A stretch of 38,489 nucleotides of DNA from Flavobacteriales bacterium (GTDB taxonomy: Bacteria; Bacteroidota; Bacteroidia; Flavobacteriales_D; Crocinitomicaceae), in NCBI GenBank assembly GCA_947470515.1, contig CANITF010000030.1:1-38489 (forward strand), in the 5' to 3' direction. Under the pieces are notes generated by a model. It made no database searches and was not told where the DNA came from. It saw only the letters and a program-made list of their open reading frames with translations. Below, in pieces: positions 17,132 through 25,613 of the stretch (the first letter of the stretch is position 1; every line of letters starts with the position of its first letter). The translations under genes and the position numbers were made by a program.

Positions 17132-17836
17132 TTAGGTATTTCTTCTTTTATACTTCTGCGTTTCTTTGGTCCAACCATAACGCTTTTTATTGTTTCTACT
17201 ATGTTTACGCTTAGGTTGCTTTCGGTATACTACACCCACCGTATGTTGCAAATAATCCGTTTTGGAAGTATAGATATCTGAAACTAATCCAAGTTTTCCC
17301 ATTGTTTGAACTTGAATTCCCCACGATTTTGAAAACCAGAAATTCGCTCCCAAAGCTATATTACATGTCGGTGTAATTGGTAAAGCCATCACTTGTCTAT
17401 ACGTTACTCCTAATCCTGCAGACAGATAAGGGTCAAACCATTTTGTTGGGGAGAAAAACCGATAAAAACTATATTTCACATGAAAATCACCTGAAAGAAA
17501 AATACCAGTAAAACCGGTTGTGTCATTGATTAGTTTCGAAGAAGTGTATTTGTTATACGCAGCCATTCCTTCCAAACTCCAGCCTTTTTTAAGGTATTTG
17601 TCAATCGAAATTCTTGTTGGATAAGGAAGGTAGTTCCATGAACCTTTGACATCAAATAAATTTGAGAAAGCTTGCCCATCATCATCTACAACATTCCAAC
17701 TGAGCCCAAACATCCAAGAATATGGATTTTTTTTACGGTTGATAGATGATGGTTGAGCGATTGAATTGGAAACAAATAAAAATAGTAAAGCAATCGTGCT
17801 ATAAAACTTTATCCTAAAATTGGTTGATTTTGACAT
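17132..17836 (-). CDS. Outer-membrane beta-barrel protein
   Basis: About 234 residues from the ATG at 17836, which gives a good signal peptide (basic N-terminus, IALLFLFVSNSIAQ); the longer frame from 17875 would bury it. The mature part alternates polar and aromatic residues in strand-like blocks (WMFGLSWNVVDDDG, YPTRISIDKYLKKGWSLEG, YLSAGLGVTYRQVM, IALGANFWFSKSWGIQVQTMG), the look of an eight-stranded OmpA/OmpX-like barrel. The last 25 residues are very basic (KRKHSRNNKKR, ETQKYKRRNT) and lack a terminal aromatic residue, which is unusual for a barrel protein and may form a soluble tail. Function unknown. Confidence 0.75.
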   Translation of the reverse strand: MSKSTNFRIKFYSTIALLFLFVSNSIAQPSSINRKKNPYSWMFGLSWNVVDDDGQAFSNLFDVKGSWNYLPYPTRISIDKYLKKGWSLEGMAAYNKYTSSKLINDTTGFTGIFLSGDFHVKYSFYRFFSPTKWFDPYLSAGLGVTYRQVMALPITPTCNIALGANFWFSKSWGIQVQTMGKLGLVSDIYTSKTDYLQHTVGVVYRKQPKRKHSRNNKKRYGWTKETQKYKRRNT

Positions 17837-17897
17837 AATTGTTCCCTGAATTTTTTCGTATGTAAAATTAATCAAAAGATTCTATGAAAAAAGAACA

Positions 17898-17926
17898 TAA
17901 AAAAACTCTCAGCTTACACTGAGAGT
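17898..17926 (-). terminator. Rho-independent terminator after tig
   Basis: On the minus strand ACTCTCAG and CTGAGAGT (17905-17912 and 17919-17926) form an 8-bp stem with a 6-base loop, followed by a run of T. It starts 22 bp after the tig stop. Confidence 0.85.
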
Positions 17927-17948
17927 AATAATAAAATTTCGACTAAAA

Positions 17949-19301
17949 TTATTTAGCAGCCATTTCTACGAATTTATCGTAAGAAACTTCTTTCTCATTT
18001 AATTTTACCGTAGTTTTAAAATACTGTGTTAACTTTTGTTCGGCCAACATATCGTACACTCGGTTCGCTTCTTCTCTATTCTGTAATACTTGCATTGCAG
18101 AAGCCAATAACTCTTTTTCTTCAGGAGCTGGAATACCATATTGAGCAAAATTACTTATCAATAAGCTTTTCGTAAATTCGATTACTTCTTGATTATCTAA
18201 ACCGATTTTGTTTTCTCTAAAAATTGTTCCTTGAATCAATTGCCATTTCAAGTTTTTTAAATAATTATCAAATTCCAAATCAATTTGCTCATCTGTAATT
18301 GGTGTTTCTTGAGACAATTTAATCCAACGTTTCAAGAATCTATTTGGCAAATCAACTTTCGTTTTATCAATCAAATCATTAAAAATCTCACGTGTTAAAA
18401 GGCGATCTGAATCTCCTGAAAACATTCCTGCCATATCAACTGATATTCTTTCTCTCAATTCTTTATCGGATGTGATTGCTCCAGGACCAAAAAGCTTGTC
18501 AAAAAGCTCTTGATTCATTTCAGCCAATTCCATTCTTTTAATTTCATTGATTGTCATTTGGAATTTATCCGAAACCGTTACCAGTTCTTCTTCTTTAACA
18601 CCAAGCATTGCGGCAGTATCTTTAGCTCCACGAGAAACAGTTGATGGTTTCACAACAACTTTATCATTCTTCATTTTTCCAAGCAATTCTTTTTTCACCT
18701 TATCGTCAACAACATATTCCATTGAAATGGTTGAAGAGTGAAGAATACCGCCTTCTAAGATAGATCCGTCTTCTTTCAGCTCAACAAATTGTGCCAAAAT
18801 CATGTCTCTATCTTCAATTGAATCAACTGAAAGAAGTTTCCCATATCGACGACGTAAATCATCAATTTGTTTATCAACTAAATCTTTATCGATTTTAACT
18901 TTGATATAATCGTATTTACTTTTTGAAGAAAGTGGTACTTCAATTTTTGGCGTTAAACCAATTTCGTATTCAAATTCGAAAATTTCAGGCTTTTCAAAAC
19001 TTCCTATTACCTCTACTCCTTCTTTTGGAATTGGATTACCAAGAATTTCAATTTTATTTTCTCTGATATAATTAGATAAAGTATCGTTTACAACTTTATT
19101 TAATTCCTCAATTAAAACAGCTTTACCGTATTGTTTTTGAATCATTCCCATCGGCACATGTCCTGGACGAAAACCTGGTATTTTAGCTGTTTTTCTATGT
19201 TTATCTAAAATTGCACTAACCTTTTTTTGATAATCTTCGGGAGCAATTGTGATTTTTAATACTGCGTTTAACGCATCAACATCTTGGCGAATTACGTTCA
19301 T
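17949..19301 (-). CDS. tig: Trigger factor
   Basis: Trigger factor is the ribosome-bound chaperone that shields nascent chains. At 450 residues it is of normal length. The ribosome-binding signature is seen in the N-terminal domain (KIPGFRPGHVPMGMIQKQYG, about 40-59), followed by the central region that in other bacteria forms an FKBP-like peptidyl-prolyl isomerase domain (about 155-250, with FVELKEDGSILEGG), and a long helical C-terminal chaperone domain. The central domain looks divergent, as I recall for Bacteroidetes trigger factors, and may lack isomerase activity. Unlike in many bacteria, clpP and clpX do not follow. The tRNA-Leu gene and its terminator lie just upstream on the same strand. 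Confidence 0.93.
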   Translation of the reverse strand: MNVIRQDVDALNAVLKITIAPEDYQKKVSAILDKHRKTAKIPGFRPGHVPMGMIQKQYGKAVLIEELNKVVNDTLSNYIRENKIEILGNPIPKEGVEVIGSFEKPEIFEFEYEIGLTPKIEVPLSSKSKYDYIKVKIDKDLVDKQIDDLRRRYGKLLSVDSIEDRDMILAQFVELKEDGSILEGGILHSSTISMEYVVDDKVKKELLGKMKNDKVVVKPSTVSRGAKDTAAMLGVKEEELVTVSDKFQMTINEIKRMELAEMNQELFDKLFGPGAITSDKELRERISVDMAGMFSGDSDRLLTREIFNDLIDKTKVDLPNRFLKRWIKLSQETPITDEQIDLEFDNYLKNLKWQLIQGTIFRENKIGLDNQEVIEFTKSLLISNFAQYGIPAPEEKELLASAMQVLQNREEANRVYDMLAEQKLTQYFKTTVKLNEKEVSYDKFVEMAAK

Positions 19302-19330
19302 TTTCTCTAATTTTTAAACTTAAATAAAAC

Positions 19331-19365
19331 AAAAAAGGTCTCGTTTAACTAACGAGACCTTTTTT
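19331..19365 (-). terminator. Perfect hairpin terminator between tRNA-Leu and tig
   Basis: A 15-bp perfect stem (19331-19345 with 19351-19365, core GGTCTCGTT/AACGAGACC) and a 5-base loop, with A and T runs at the base, so it can end transcription in either direction. It starts 3 bp after the 3' end of the tRNA and ends 30 bp before the tig start codon. Confidence 0.92.
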
Positions 19366-19367
19366 AG

Positions 19368-19449
19368 TGCGGATAGAGGGACTCGAACCCACACGCCTCA
19401 CGGCACTAGATCCTAAGTCTAGCATGTCTACCAATTTCACCATATCCGC
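19368..19449 (-). tRNA. tRNA-Leu (anticodon UAG)
   Basis: On the minus strand the acceptor stem GCGGATA pairs with TATCCGC. The anticodon loop CTTAGGA within the GCTAGA/TCTAGT stem gives anticodon UAG, reading CUA/CUN leucine codons. The variable arm (TGCCGTGAGGCG region) is long, as expected for a class II tRNA-Leu, and GGTTCGAGTCC forms the T arm. CCA is not encoded. The length is 82 bases including the discriminator A. Confidence 0.97.
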
Positions 19450-19515
19450 AAATTCAATTCTAAAAAAGGTTTCGATTAACCCCTATAGTTCCCTTTGTTG
19501 TTAACATTGGGGGTG

Positions 19516-19523
19516 CAAAGATA
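19516..19523 (-). promoter_or_regulatory. -7 promoter box for tRNA-Leu (and perhaps tig)
   Basis: On the minus strand this reads TATCTTTG followed by CAC, an exact match to TAnnTTTG, about 66 bases before the 5' end of the tRNA. Confidence 0.6.
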
Positions 19524-19630
19524 TTTAATTATTTTTAAGAATGAAATTAAGACGTAGAAAAAACTATTATTTCTCGTTTTTTTGTGGAAAAGTCCTCAAA
19601 ACTTCTAAAGGATTAGAATGGAAATCAAAT

Positions 19631-19638
19631 TATCTTTG
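19631..19638 (+). promoter_or_regulatory. -7 promoter box for the flavin reductase-like gene
   Basis: TATCTTTG matches TAnnTTTG and lies 19 bases before the ATG at 19658, leaving a leader of about 15 bases. Confidence 0.6.
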
Positions 19639-19657
19639 TTGAACGAAAAAAAATAGC

Positions 19658-20554
19658 ATGCTAAGTATCGATCCAAAATCATTGACAATTCCCGTCCTTC
19701 ACCAATATTTATTGGGTGCAATTGGTCCTCGACCTATTGCTTTTGCTTCAACTATGGATGCTGATGGGAATCCTAATTTGGCTCCTTTTAGTTTTTTCAA
19801 TGTTTTCAGTGCTAATCCACCAATATTGATCTTTTCTCCAGCTCGTTCTGGAAGAGCAAATACTACAAAAGACACGTACAATAATGTAAAAATTGTTCCT
19901 GAGGTTGTAATCAATATTGTGAATTATGATATCGTACACCAAATGAGTTTAGCAAGTTCGCCTTATCCAGCTGGAGTTGATGAATTCAAAAAAGCTGGTT
20001 TTACGGCACTTCCTTCAGAGAAAATAAAACCGATGCGCGTTGCTGAATCACCTGTTCAATTTGAATGTAAGGTAAATGAAGTCATTGAATTGGGAACTGA
20101 GGGTGGTGCAGGTAATTTAATCATTTGTGAAGTTGTTCAAATTCATATCAATGAAGCCATTTTGGATGAAAAAGGAATGATTGACCAACATAAAATAGAT
20201 TTAGTATCAAGAATGGGGGGCAATTGGTATTGCAGAGCAGACAAAAATTCTATGTTTGAAATTGCAAAACCAATTACAACGTGTGGCGTAGGGTATGATC
20301 AATTGCCTGAAGATTTTAGAAGCAGTAAGGTATTAACAGGTAATGATTTAGGTCAACTTGGAGGAATAGAAGAAATTCCAAATGAAACTGATGTAAATGA
20401 GTTTAAATTATTGGAACTAAGTGAAATTTTTGTATCTTTAGAAGACAATCCTTCTGAATTGGAACGAACATTACACCAAAAGGCTAAGGATTTTTTAGCA
20501 GAAAACAAAATGGAAGAAGCTTGGATGACACTTCTTTCTTTTAACAATGGATAA
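19658..20554 (+). CDS. Flavin reductase-like FMN-binding split-barrel protein
   Basis: A 298-residue protein whose first 200 residues match the flavin reductase-like domain: GPRPIAFASTMDADGNPNLAPFSFFNVFSANPPILIFSP is the classical FMN-binding opening of this family (split into shorter pieces GPRPIAFASTMD and NLAPFSFFNVFS), and the YPAGVDEFKKAGF motif follows. Members bind FMN and reduce flavin or act as flavin-dependent oxidoreductases; the substrate of this subgroup is not known to me. The C-terminal 90 residues are an acidic helical extension (about 210-298) not needed for the fold. DUF3127 follows 30 bp downstream and is probably cotranscribed. Confidence 0.85.
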   Translation: MLSIDPKSLTIPVLHQYLLGAIGPRPIAFASTMDADGNPNLAPFSFFNVFSANPPILIFSPARSGRANTTKDTYNNVKIVPEVVINIVNYDIVHQMSLASSPYPAGVDEFKKAGFTALPSEKIKPMRVAESPVQFECKVNEVIELGTEGGAGNLIICEVVQIHINEAILDEKGMIDQHKIDLVSRMGGNWYCRADKNSMFEIAKPITTCGVGYDQLPEDFRSSKVLTGNDLGQLGGIEEIPNETDVNEFKLLELSEIFVSLEDNPSELERTLHQKAKDFLAENKMEEAWMTLLSFNNG

Positions 20555-20584
20555 AACAACAATAATATAACAAAAGCAAAAAAT

Positions 20585-20983
20585 ATGTTTAAATTAATAG
20601 GAACCGTGAAGGTATTGAACGATACCGTTCAAGTGTCAGAGAAATTTTCTAAAAGAGAATTTGTAGTAACAGATACTACTAGTATGTATCCACAAGATAT
20701 TTCATTTCAAGCAACACAAGACAAATGCTCAATGTTGGATGCAGTGCAAGTAAATGATCAAGTTGAAGTATCTTTTAACTTGCGCGGTCGTGAATGGACA
20801 AGTCCACAAGGAGAGGTTAAGTATTTCAATTCTTTGGAAGCTTGGAGAATAGAAAAAGTTGGGCAATCAATGCCTCAAGGTATTCCTCAAGGTGGTCCTT
20901 CAGCTATGAATCTTGACCCAATGGCGACAGCAACAGCAGCAGCAGTAAACACAACTAGTGAAGACGACGATTTACCTTTTTAA
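20585..20983 (+). CDS. DUF3127 family protein with SSB-like acidic tail
   Basis: A 132-residue protein of the Bacteroidetes DUF3127 family. The N-terminal part (about 1-92: FKLIGTVKVLNDTVQ, FSKREFVVTD, VQVNDQVEVSFNLRGREW) has the strand pattern of an OB fold. A Gln/Pro/Gly- and Ala/Thr-rich linker (93-124) leads to an acidic end, EDDDLPF. The same layout, OB fold plus flexible linker plus DDDxPF tip, is that of single-stranded DNA-binding protein; the SSB tip recruits replication and repair enzymes. Whether this protein binds DNA or RNA is unknown. It follows the flavin reductase-like gene and is closed by a hairpin. Confidence 0.85.
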   Translation: MFKLIGTVKVLNDTVQVSEKFSKREFVVTDTTSMYPQDISFQATQDKCSMLDAVQVNDQVEVSFNLRGREWTSPQGEVKYFNSLEAWRIEKVGQSMPQGIPQGGPSAMNLDPMATATAAAVNTTSEDDDLPF

Positions 20984-20997
20984 TCGATTCAATTAAT

Positions 20998-21022
20998 TAA
21001 AAAAGCCATCGATGGCCTTTTT
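20998..21022 (+). terminator. Terminator after the DUF3127 gene
   Basis: The palindrome GCCATCGATGGC at 21005-21016 is preceded by an A run and followed by CTTTTT. The stem is only 4 to 5 bp around the TCGA centre, so it may be a weak terminator. Confidence 0.5.
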
Positions 21023-21044
21023 CTAAATTTTCAAATTACAGCAT

Positions 21045-21076
21045 AAAAAAAGAGCTCATCAATGATGAGCTCTTTT
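21045..21076. terminator. Strong hairpin terminator downstream of the cold-shock gene
   Basis: AAAAGAGCTCATC at 21048-21060 pairs perfectly with GATGAGCTCTTTT at 21064-21076 around a 3-base loop. A and T runs flank both sides, so it can serve both the minus-strand cold-shock gene and the plus-strand DUF3127 transcript. Confidence 0.88.
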
Positions 21077-21100
21077 CAAAAAAAAATTAAAAAGTATCTA

Positions 21101-21292
21101 TTAGACTACTTTTACATTTACTGCGTTCAATCCTTTTTTACCTTCTTGTAATTCGAATTCAACTGCGTCTCCGTCGCGAATTTCGTCAACTAATCCAGAA
21201 ATGTGTACAAAGTACTCTTTGTTTGTTCCTTCTTCAGAAATGAAACCAAATCCTTTTGATTCATTGAAAAATTTTACTGTGCCTTTACTCAT
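21101..21292 (-). CDS. Cold-shock domain protein (CspA family)
   Basis: A 63-residue single cold-shock domain protein, close to the usual 64-70. The RNA-binding motifs are clear: KGFGFI (RNP1, about 13-18) and YFVHIS (RNP2, about 27-32), within MSKGTVKFFNESKGFGF. Such proteins bind single-stranded RNA and act as RNA chaperones, in the cold or constitutively. It has its own promoter and a strong terminator. The leader is short (about 25 bases), unlike the long thermosensing leader of E. coli cspA, so I see no sign of that mode of control. Confidence 0.95.
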   Translation of the reverse strand: MSKGTVKFFNESKGFGFISEEGTNKEYFVHISGLVDEIRDGDAVEFELQEGKKGLNAVNVKVV

Positions 21293-21323
21293 GATAATAA
21301 TATAAAATAATAATAATAAAGTG

Positions 21324-21331
21324 CAAATTTA
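21324..21331 (-). promoter_or_regulatory. Promoter of the cold-shock gene
   Basis: On the minus strand TAAATTTG (-7 box) is preceded, 18 bp upstream, by a TTG at 21350-21352 that fits the -33 element. It is the most complete Bacteroidetes-type promoter I see in the window; the ATG is 32 bases downstream. Confidence 0.6.
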
Positions 21332-21509
21332 AACTTTAATTCAATTACTCAAGCATTTATTCTTACTTATTTTTTTAAATGCTTCTAATTCAGCACGTCA
21401 AGCTAATAGAAAAGTGATGTAAAAACGAAAAAAAACCATTTTAAATATCTCTTATTGAATAATTTTCTTTACCTTTTATGCATCAATTACACTGCTATTT
21501 GAATACCTA

Positions 21510-23894
21510 ATGAAAAATATTTACATCCTCTTCTTCCTTTTGCTGCAAGCAACTACTTTTTTTTCACAGCAAATTCAATCACTAACTGGATTATCTGCTA
21601 ATCTAGCTCCAATTTCAAGTAGTAAAAACTTAAATGAACCAGAACCAAATTGGAAGGAAACAATTAGTGAACGCACACTTTATACTTCAAGTTTTTTGAG
21701 TGACGACGGACAAATAAAAATTATAAACAGTAAACGTCCGATTAACTATTACAATTCAGCAAACGTTCTTGTCCCAATAAATTCAAAATTGAGTATAGTA
21801 TCTAGTAATTCTTGGGCAGCATTAGATCAACCTTTACCAACTTATTTGAATAAAGACGGAAGTTTTAGTGTTTCAACTTCTAATCAGCAACTATTTTCAT
21901 TAGGTAGAAACTGTAAAATAAACAACCAGGCCATTAATATTGATTTTCAATTTGATGGTAATTTAATTGAAATGAAGAATGTTATTCCGGGCATAGATAA
22001 ACAATTGATTTTTAATGAAAATGCTATTAAGTATAATTACATTCTTAACCAACCGTTAACCGATGTTCAAAACGCATACATATTTTCAGAAGATATTATT
22101 TTACCAAAAGGATGTAAAATAATAAAAGATGTAAATTATGGGGAACAAACAAAATATGGATGGAATGGTGATTTATTAGTTGTTGATATGGATGATAACG
22201 TAGTTTCTACACTTCATTTACCAATTTGTTTTGACTCTAACAAAGAGGTAATCACTGCTTCGTATGTTGTAATTGAGGAAAATGATAAAGTGATTTTACA
22301 AATTGTGGTTCCCGGAGAATGGTTGAATAATGCAAATAGAGTTTATCCCATAATCATTGACCCAATAGTTACTGGTCCAACAGCAAATTGGACTGGTGGA
22401 AATATGGCATCCTGCATTATTCCTGCTTTTAATAAAGATAGTATTCAAGTAACAATTCCTGCAGGAATTACAATAACAGGATTATTTGTTACAGCAAGTT
22501 TTTATGCGGACCCCTTCACAGCAGCAGTCATGAGCCAAGGTGCTATGAAATTTAGTACTAGTTGTGCTGTTTCTCAGTCATTTACCATTGTTGGTGCACC
22601 AGGAACAGTTGCTGGGACTGCATATTTAGATTATTACAATCTATTTTCTCCATTAACCTGCTGTTTTCCTGAATCGTGTAATGCATCTTCCTTTTATTTA
22701 ACAATGCAACTTGGAAGAACAGGACCTGGAACAGGATGCAACCAAACCTATATAAGATATGATCCATTACTTGCATTCCCTTCTTACCCATTTCAAGCAG
22801 TAATAGTAGGTAGGACACCTGAAACATATGGCTCAGCTTGGATGGTTCCTTCATCCCCAATTTGCTCGAACGATTGCACGATTAATGGAAGCGGCCATGT
22901 ACAATATGGTGTTGCTCCCTATACTTTTAGTCATCCTTGGAGCACTGATGTTGTAACTATTGGCACCAATACAAACTGTGGTACTGGGTCTACTTTTTAC
23001 AATTTCACATTAACTATCCCAAATTGCCCAATATATTGTGACAATGCTTATACGACACTTAGTGTGCCGCCTCCAACAATCATAGATGCTTGTGGGAACC
23101 AAGTTACAGGAATGCTCAATGAGATAGTACCTATAAAAATGGCACCTGAAGTTTCACCAATATATGATACATTAGTTTGTTCTGATCTGGCTTATACCAT
23201 ATTAATGAATACTTGTCCTCCAGCAGCTGTAACATCATGGTCAGGGAATAGTGGGTCAGGAAGCACGGACATCATTCAAACAGTAACAAATTCAAGTACT
23301 ACTAATTTCTTGGTCAATTATATAGCGAGTGCCTCATTCAATAATTGCTATTCCGATACTATAAATATTCCCATCTACATTCAACCGAATCCAATAGCAA
23401 ATTACTCCTTTTCACCTGACCCAGTGATTTCTCAAATTCCCGTTGTTTTTTCCGATGGTTCTCAAATTAATTCAGGAATTATTACAGATTGGGATTGGGA
23501 TTTTGGTGACACAACAAACTCAATTATTCAAAATCCAACCTATACATATAATACTCCTGGAGAATATACTGTTTGTTTGAAAATTACCAATGACAATGGT
23601 TGTATTGATAGTTTGTGTCAAATCTTAAATGTACTACCTGTTGACATTACAGCACCAAACATTGTGACTCCAAATAACGATGGTGTGAATGATTTACTTG
23701 AATTTGCTTATTTACAATTTTACAAAAATACGGAGCTTTCTATTTTTAATCGATGGGGGAATTTACTTTATAAAAAGGAAGGTTACATGAACGACTGGAA
23801 TGGTTCAAATTTCAATGAAGGAACCTATTTCTATGTTTTAACAATTAAAGAAATCGATAAAACGTATAGTGGATTCTTTCAATTAGTGAAGTAA
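21510..23894 (+). CDS. Large secreted protein with PKD domain and T9SS type B (gliding-associated) tail
   Basis: A 794-residue exported protein. A signal peptide (MKNIYILFFLLLQATTFFSQ) is followed by about 270 residues of beta-rich sequence without a family I recognise, then a Gly/Cys/Pro-rich region (about 290-560) in which many paired cysteines suggest disulfides. A PKD domain (about 630-710: WDWDFGDTTNSIIQNP, YTYNTPGEYTVCLK) precedes the C-terminal type B sorting domain: NIVTPNNDGVNDLLEF, then LSIFNRWGNLLYKKEGY and GTYFYVLTI. That domain (gliding motility-associated C-terminal) targets proteins through the type IX secretion system. Probably an extracellular or surface adhesin; the role is inference. 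Confidence 0.88.
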   Translation: MKNIYILFFLLLQATTFFSQQIQSLTGLSANLAPISSSKNLNEPEPNWKETISERTLYTSSFLSDDGQIKIINSKRPINYYNSANVLVPINSKLSIVSSNSWAALDQPLPTYLNKDGSFSVSTSNQQLFSLGRNCKINNQAINIDFQFDGNLIEMKNVIPGIDKQLIFNENAIKYNYILNQPLTDVQNAYIFSEDIILPKGCKIIKDVNYGEQTKYGWNGDLLVVDMDDNVVSTLHLPICFDSNKEVITASYVVIEENDKVILQIVVPGEWLNNANRVYPIIIDPIVTGPTANWTGGNMASCIIPAFNKDSIQVTIPAGITITGLFVTASFYADPFTAAVMSQGAMKFSTSCAVSQSFTIVGAPGTVAGTAYLDYYNLFSPLTCCFPESCNASSFYLTMQLGRTGPGTGCNQTYIRYDPLLAFPSYPFQAVIVGRTPETYGSAWMVPSSPICSNDCTINGSGHVQYGVAPYTFSHPWSTDVVTIGTNTNCGTGSTFYNFTLTIPNCPIYCDNAYTTLSVPPPTIIDACGNQVTGMLNEIVPIKMAPEVSPIYDTLVCSDLAYTILMNTCPPAAVTSWSGNSGSGSTDIIQTVTNSSTTNFLVNYIASASFNNCYSDTINIPIYIQPNPIANYSFSPDPVISQIPVVFSDGSQINSGIITDWDWDFGDTTNSIIQNPTYTYNTPGEYTVCLKITNDNGCIDSLCQILNVLPVDITAPNIVTPNNDGVNDLLEFAYLQFYKNTELSIFNRWGNLLYKKEGYMNDWNGSNFNEGTYFYVLTIKEIDKTYSGFFQLVK

Positions 23895-23950
23895 CTTTAC
23901 ATTATATATTTAATTTTTAAAGAGAGATTCTAACTTCCCCTTTAAAACCC

Positions 23951-23958
23951 TACCTTTG
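23951..23958 (+). promoter_or_regulatory. -7 promoter box for the ABC-F gene
   Basis: TACCTTTG followed by CAC matches TAnnTTTG and lies 20 bases before the ATG at 23979. Confidence 0.6.
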
Positions 23959-23978
23959 CACCTTTAAAAAATCAATCA

Positions 23979-25613
23979 ATGATCTCAGTAGAAGGGCTAG
24001 CAGTAGAATTTAGTGGAACCACCTTGTTTAGTGATGTTTCTTTTGTAATAAATGAAACAGATAAAATTGCCCTTATGGGTAAAAATGGTGCTGGAAAATC
24101 TACAATGTTAAAAATTCTTGCAGGCGTAAATAAACCAAACAAAGGAACTGTTAACGCGCCACAAGGTTCTGTAATTGCCTATTTACCTCAGCATTTATTG
24201 ACAAAAGATGATGCAACGGTTTTTGATGAAACTTCAAAAGCGTTTCGTGAAATCTTTGTAATGAAAGATGAAATTGAGGCATTGAACACTGCATTAACGA
24301 CACGAACGGATTACGAATCTGATGATTACATGAAAATCATTGAAAGAGTTTCTGAATTAAGCGAACAGTTTTATTCAATGGAGGAAATCAATTACGAAGC
24401 TGAGGTTGAAAAAGTATTGTTTGGATTAGGTTTTTTAAGAGCAGATTTTACACGATCAACATCTGAATTTAGTGGTGGATGGAGAATGAGAATCGAATTG
24501 GCAAAAATACTTTTACAAAAGCCAGATCTTATTCTTTTAGATGAGCCTACTAACCACATGGATATAGATTCAATTGAATGGTTGGAAGATTTCTTGGTAA
24601 ATAATGCTAAAGCTGTTGTAGTTATTTCGCATGATAGAGCTTTCGTTGATAATATTACAACGCGTACAATTGAAATAACAACAGGTCGCATTTATGATTA
24701 CAAAGCAAAATATTCCCATTATTTAGAGTTGCGAAAAGAACGTCGTGAACAACAACAAAAACAATACGATGACCAACAAAAATACATTTCAGATACGCAA
24801 GATTTCATAGACCGTTTTAAAGGAACCTATTCCAAAACAAATCAAGTTCAATCGCGTGTTAAAATGCTTGAGAAACTCGATATTGTTGAAGTGGATGAAA
24901 TTGATTCTTCTGCTTTAAAATTAAGATTCGCTCCTGCAATTCGTTCGGGGAATTACCCTGTGGTTGTAAACGAATTGACTAAAACATATGGTAATCATAC
25001 GGTTTTTGAAAAGGCTTCATTGTCGATTGAAAGAGGTGAAAAAGTTGCTTTTGTTGGGAAAAATGGTGAAGGAAAATCGACCATGATTAAAGCGATCATG
25101 AAAGAAATTGATTTTACAGGATCATTGGAAATTGGTCACAAAGTTCAAATTGGTTATTTCGCTCAAAATCAAGCAGCATTATTAGATGAAAGCTTAAGTG
25201 TTTTTGATACAATTGATGAAATTGCGGTTGGTGATATTCGAACTAAAATAAGAGACATTTTAGGAGCTTTTATGTTTGGCGGAGATAGCAGTGCTAAAAA
25301 AGTAAAAGTTTTATCTGGAGGAGAAAGAACCCGTTTGGCAATGATCAAATTGTTACTTGAACCAGTGAATGTTTTGATTCTTGATGAACCTACGAATCAC
25401 TTAGACATGAAAACAAAGGATATCATTAAAGATGCTTTGCGGAATTTTGATGGTACTTTGATTCTAGTTTCACACGATAGAGATTTCTTAGATGGATTAG
25501 CGACGAAAGTTTTCGAATTCGGAAACAAACGGGTAAAAGAACATTTTGAGGATGTGAAAGGATTTCTTGCAAAAAAGAAAATGGAGAGTTTGGCGGAGAT
25601 TGAGAAACGTTAA
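23979..25613 (+). CDS. ABC-F family ATPase (two fused ABC domains)
   Basis: A 544-residue protein with two ATP-binding cassettes and no membrane part, typical of the ABC-F group that acts on the ribosome. The first cassette has GKNGAGKST (34-42), signature EFSGGWRMR and Walker B LILLDEPTNHMD. The second has GKNGEGKST (about 360-368), LSGGERTR and VLILDEPTNHLD. Between them a charged helical linker (about 250-310, KERREQQQKQYDDQQKY) is the region that reaches toward the tRNA sites in related proteins. It may rescue stalled ribosomes or tune translation; antibiotic resistance cannot be judged from sequence. It has its own promoter. Confidence 0.92.
   Translation: MISVEGLAVEFSGTTLFSDVSFVINETDKIALMGKNGAGKSTMLKILAGVNKPNKGTVNAPQGSVIAYLPQHLLTKDDATVFDETSKAFREIFVMKDEIEALNTALTTRTDYESDDYMKIIERVSELSEQFYSMEEINYEAEVEKVLFGLGFLRADFTRSTSEFSGGWRMRIELAKILLQKPDLILLDEPTNHMDIDSIEWLEDFLVNNAKAVVVISHDRAFVDNITTRTIEITTGRIYDYKAKYSHYLELRKERREQQQKQYDDQQKYISDTQDFIDRFKGTYSKTNQVQSRVKMLEKLDIVEVDEIDSSALKLRFAPAIRSGNYPVVVNELTKTYGNHTVFEKASLSIERGEKVAFVGKNGEGKSTMIKAIMKEIDFTGSLEIGHKVQIGYFAQNQAALLDESLSVFDTIDEIAVGDIRTKIRDILGAFMFGGDSSAKKVKVLSGGERTRLAMIKLLLEPVNVLILDEPTNHLDMKTKDIIKDALRNFDGTLILVSHDRDFLDGLATKVFEFGNKRVKEHFEDVKGFLAKKKMESLAEIEKR

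Noticed and set aside
22582-22860. Minus-strand open frame inside the T9SS type B gene
   Set aside because: Low-complexity Leu-rich translation of the complementary strand of a clear coding region.
24392-24691. Minus-strand open frame inside the ABC-F gene
   Set aside because: It runs opposite the Walker B and signature motifs of the first ABC domain and has no family features.
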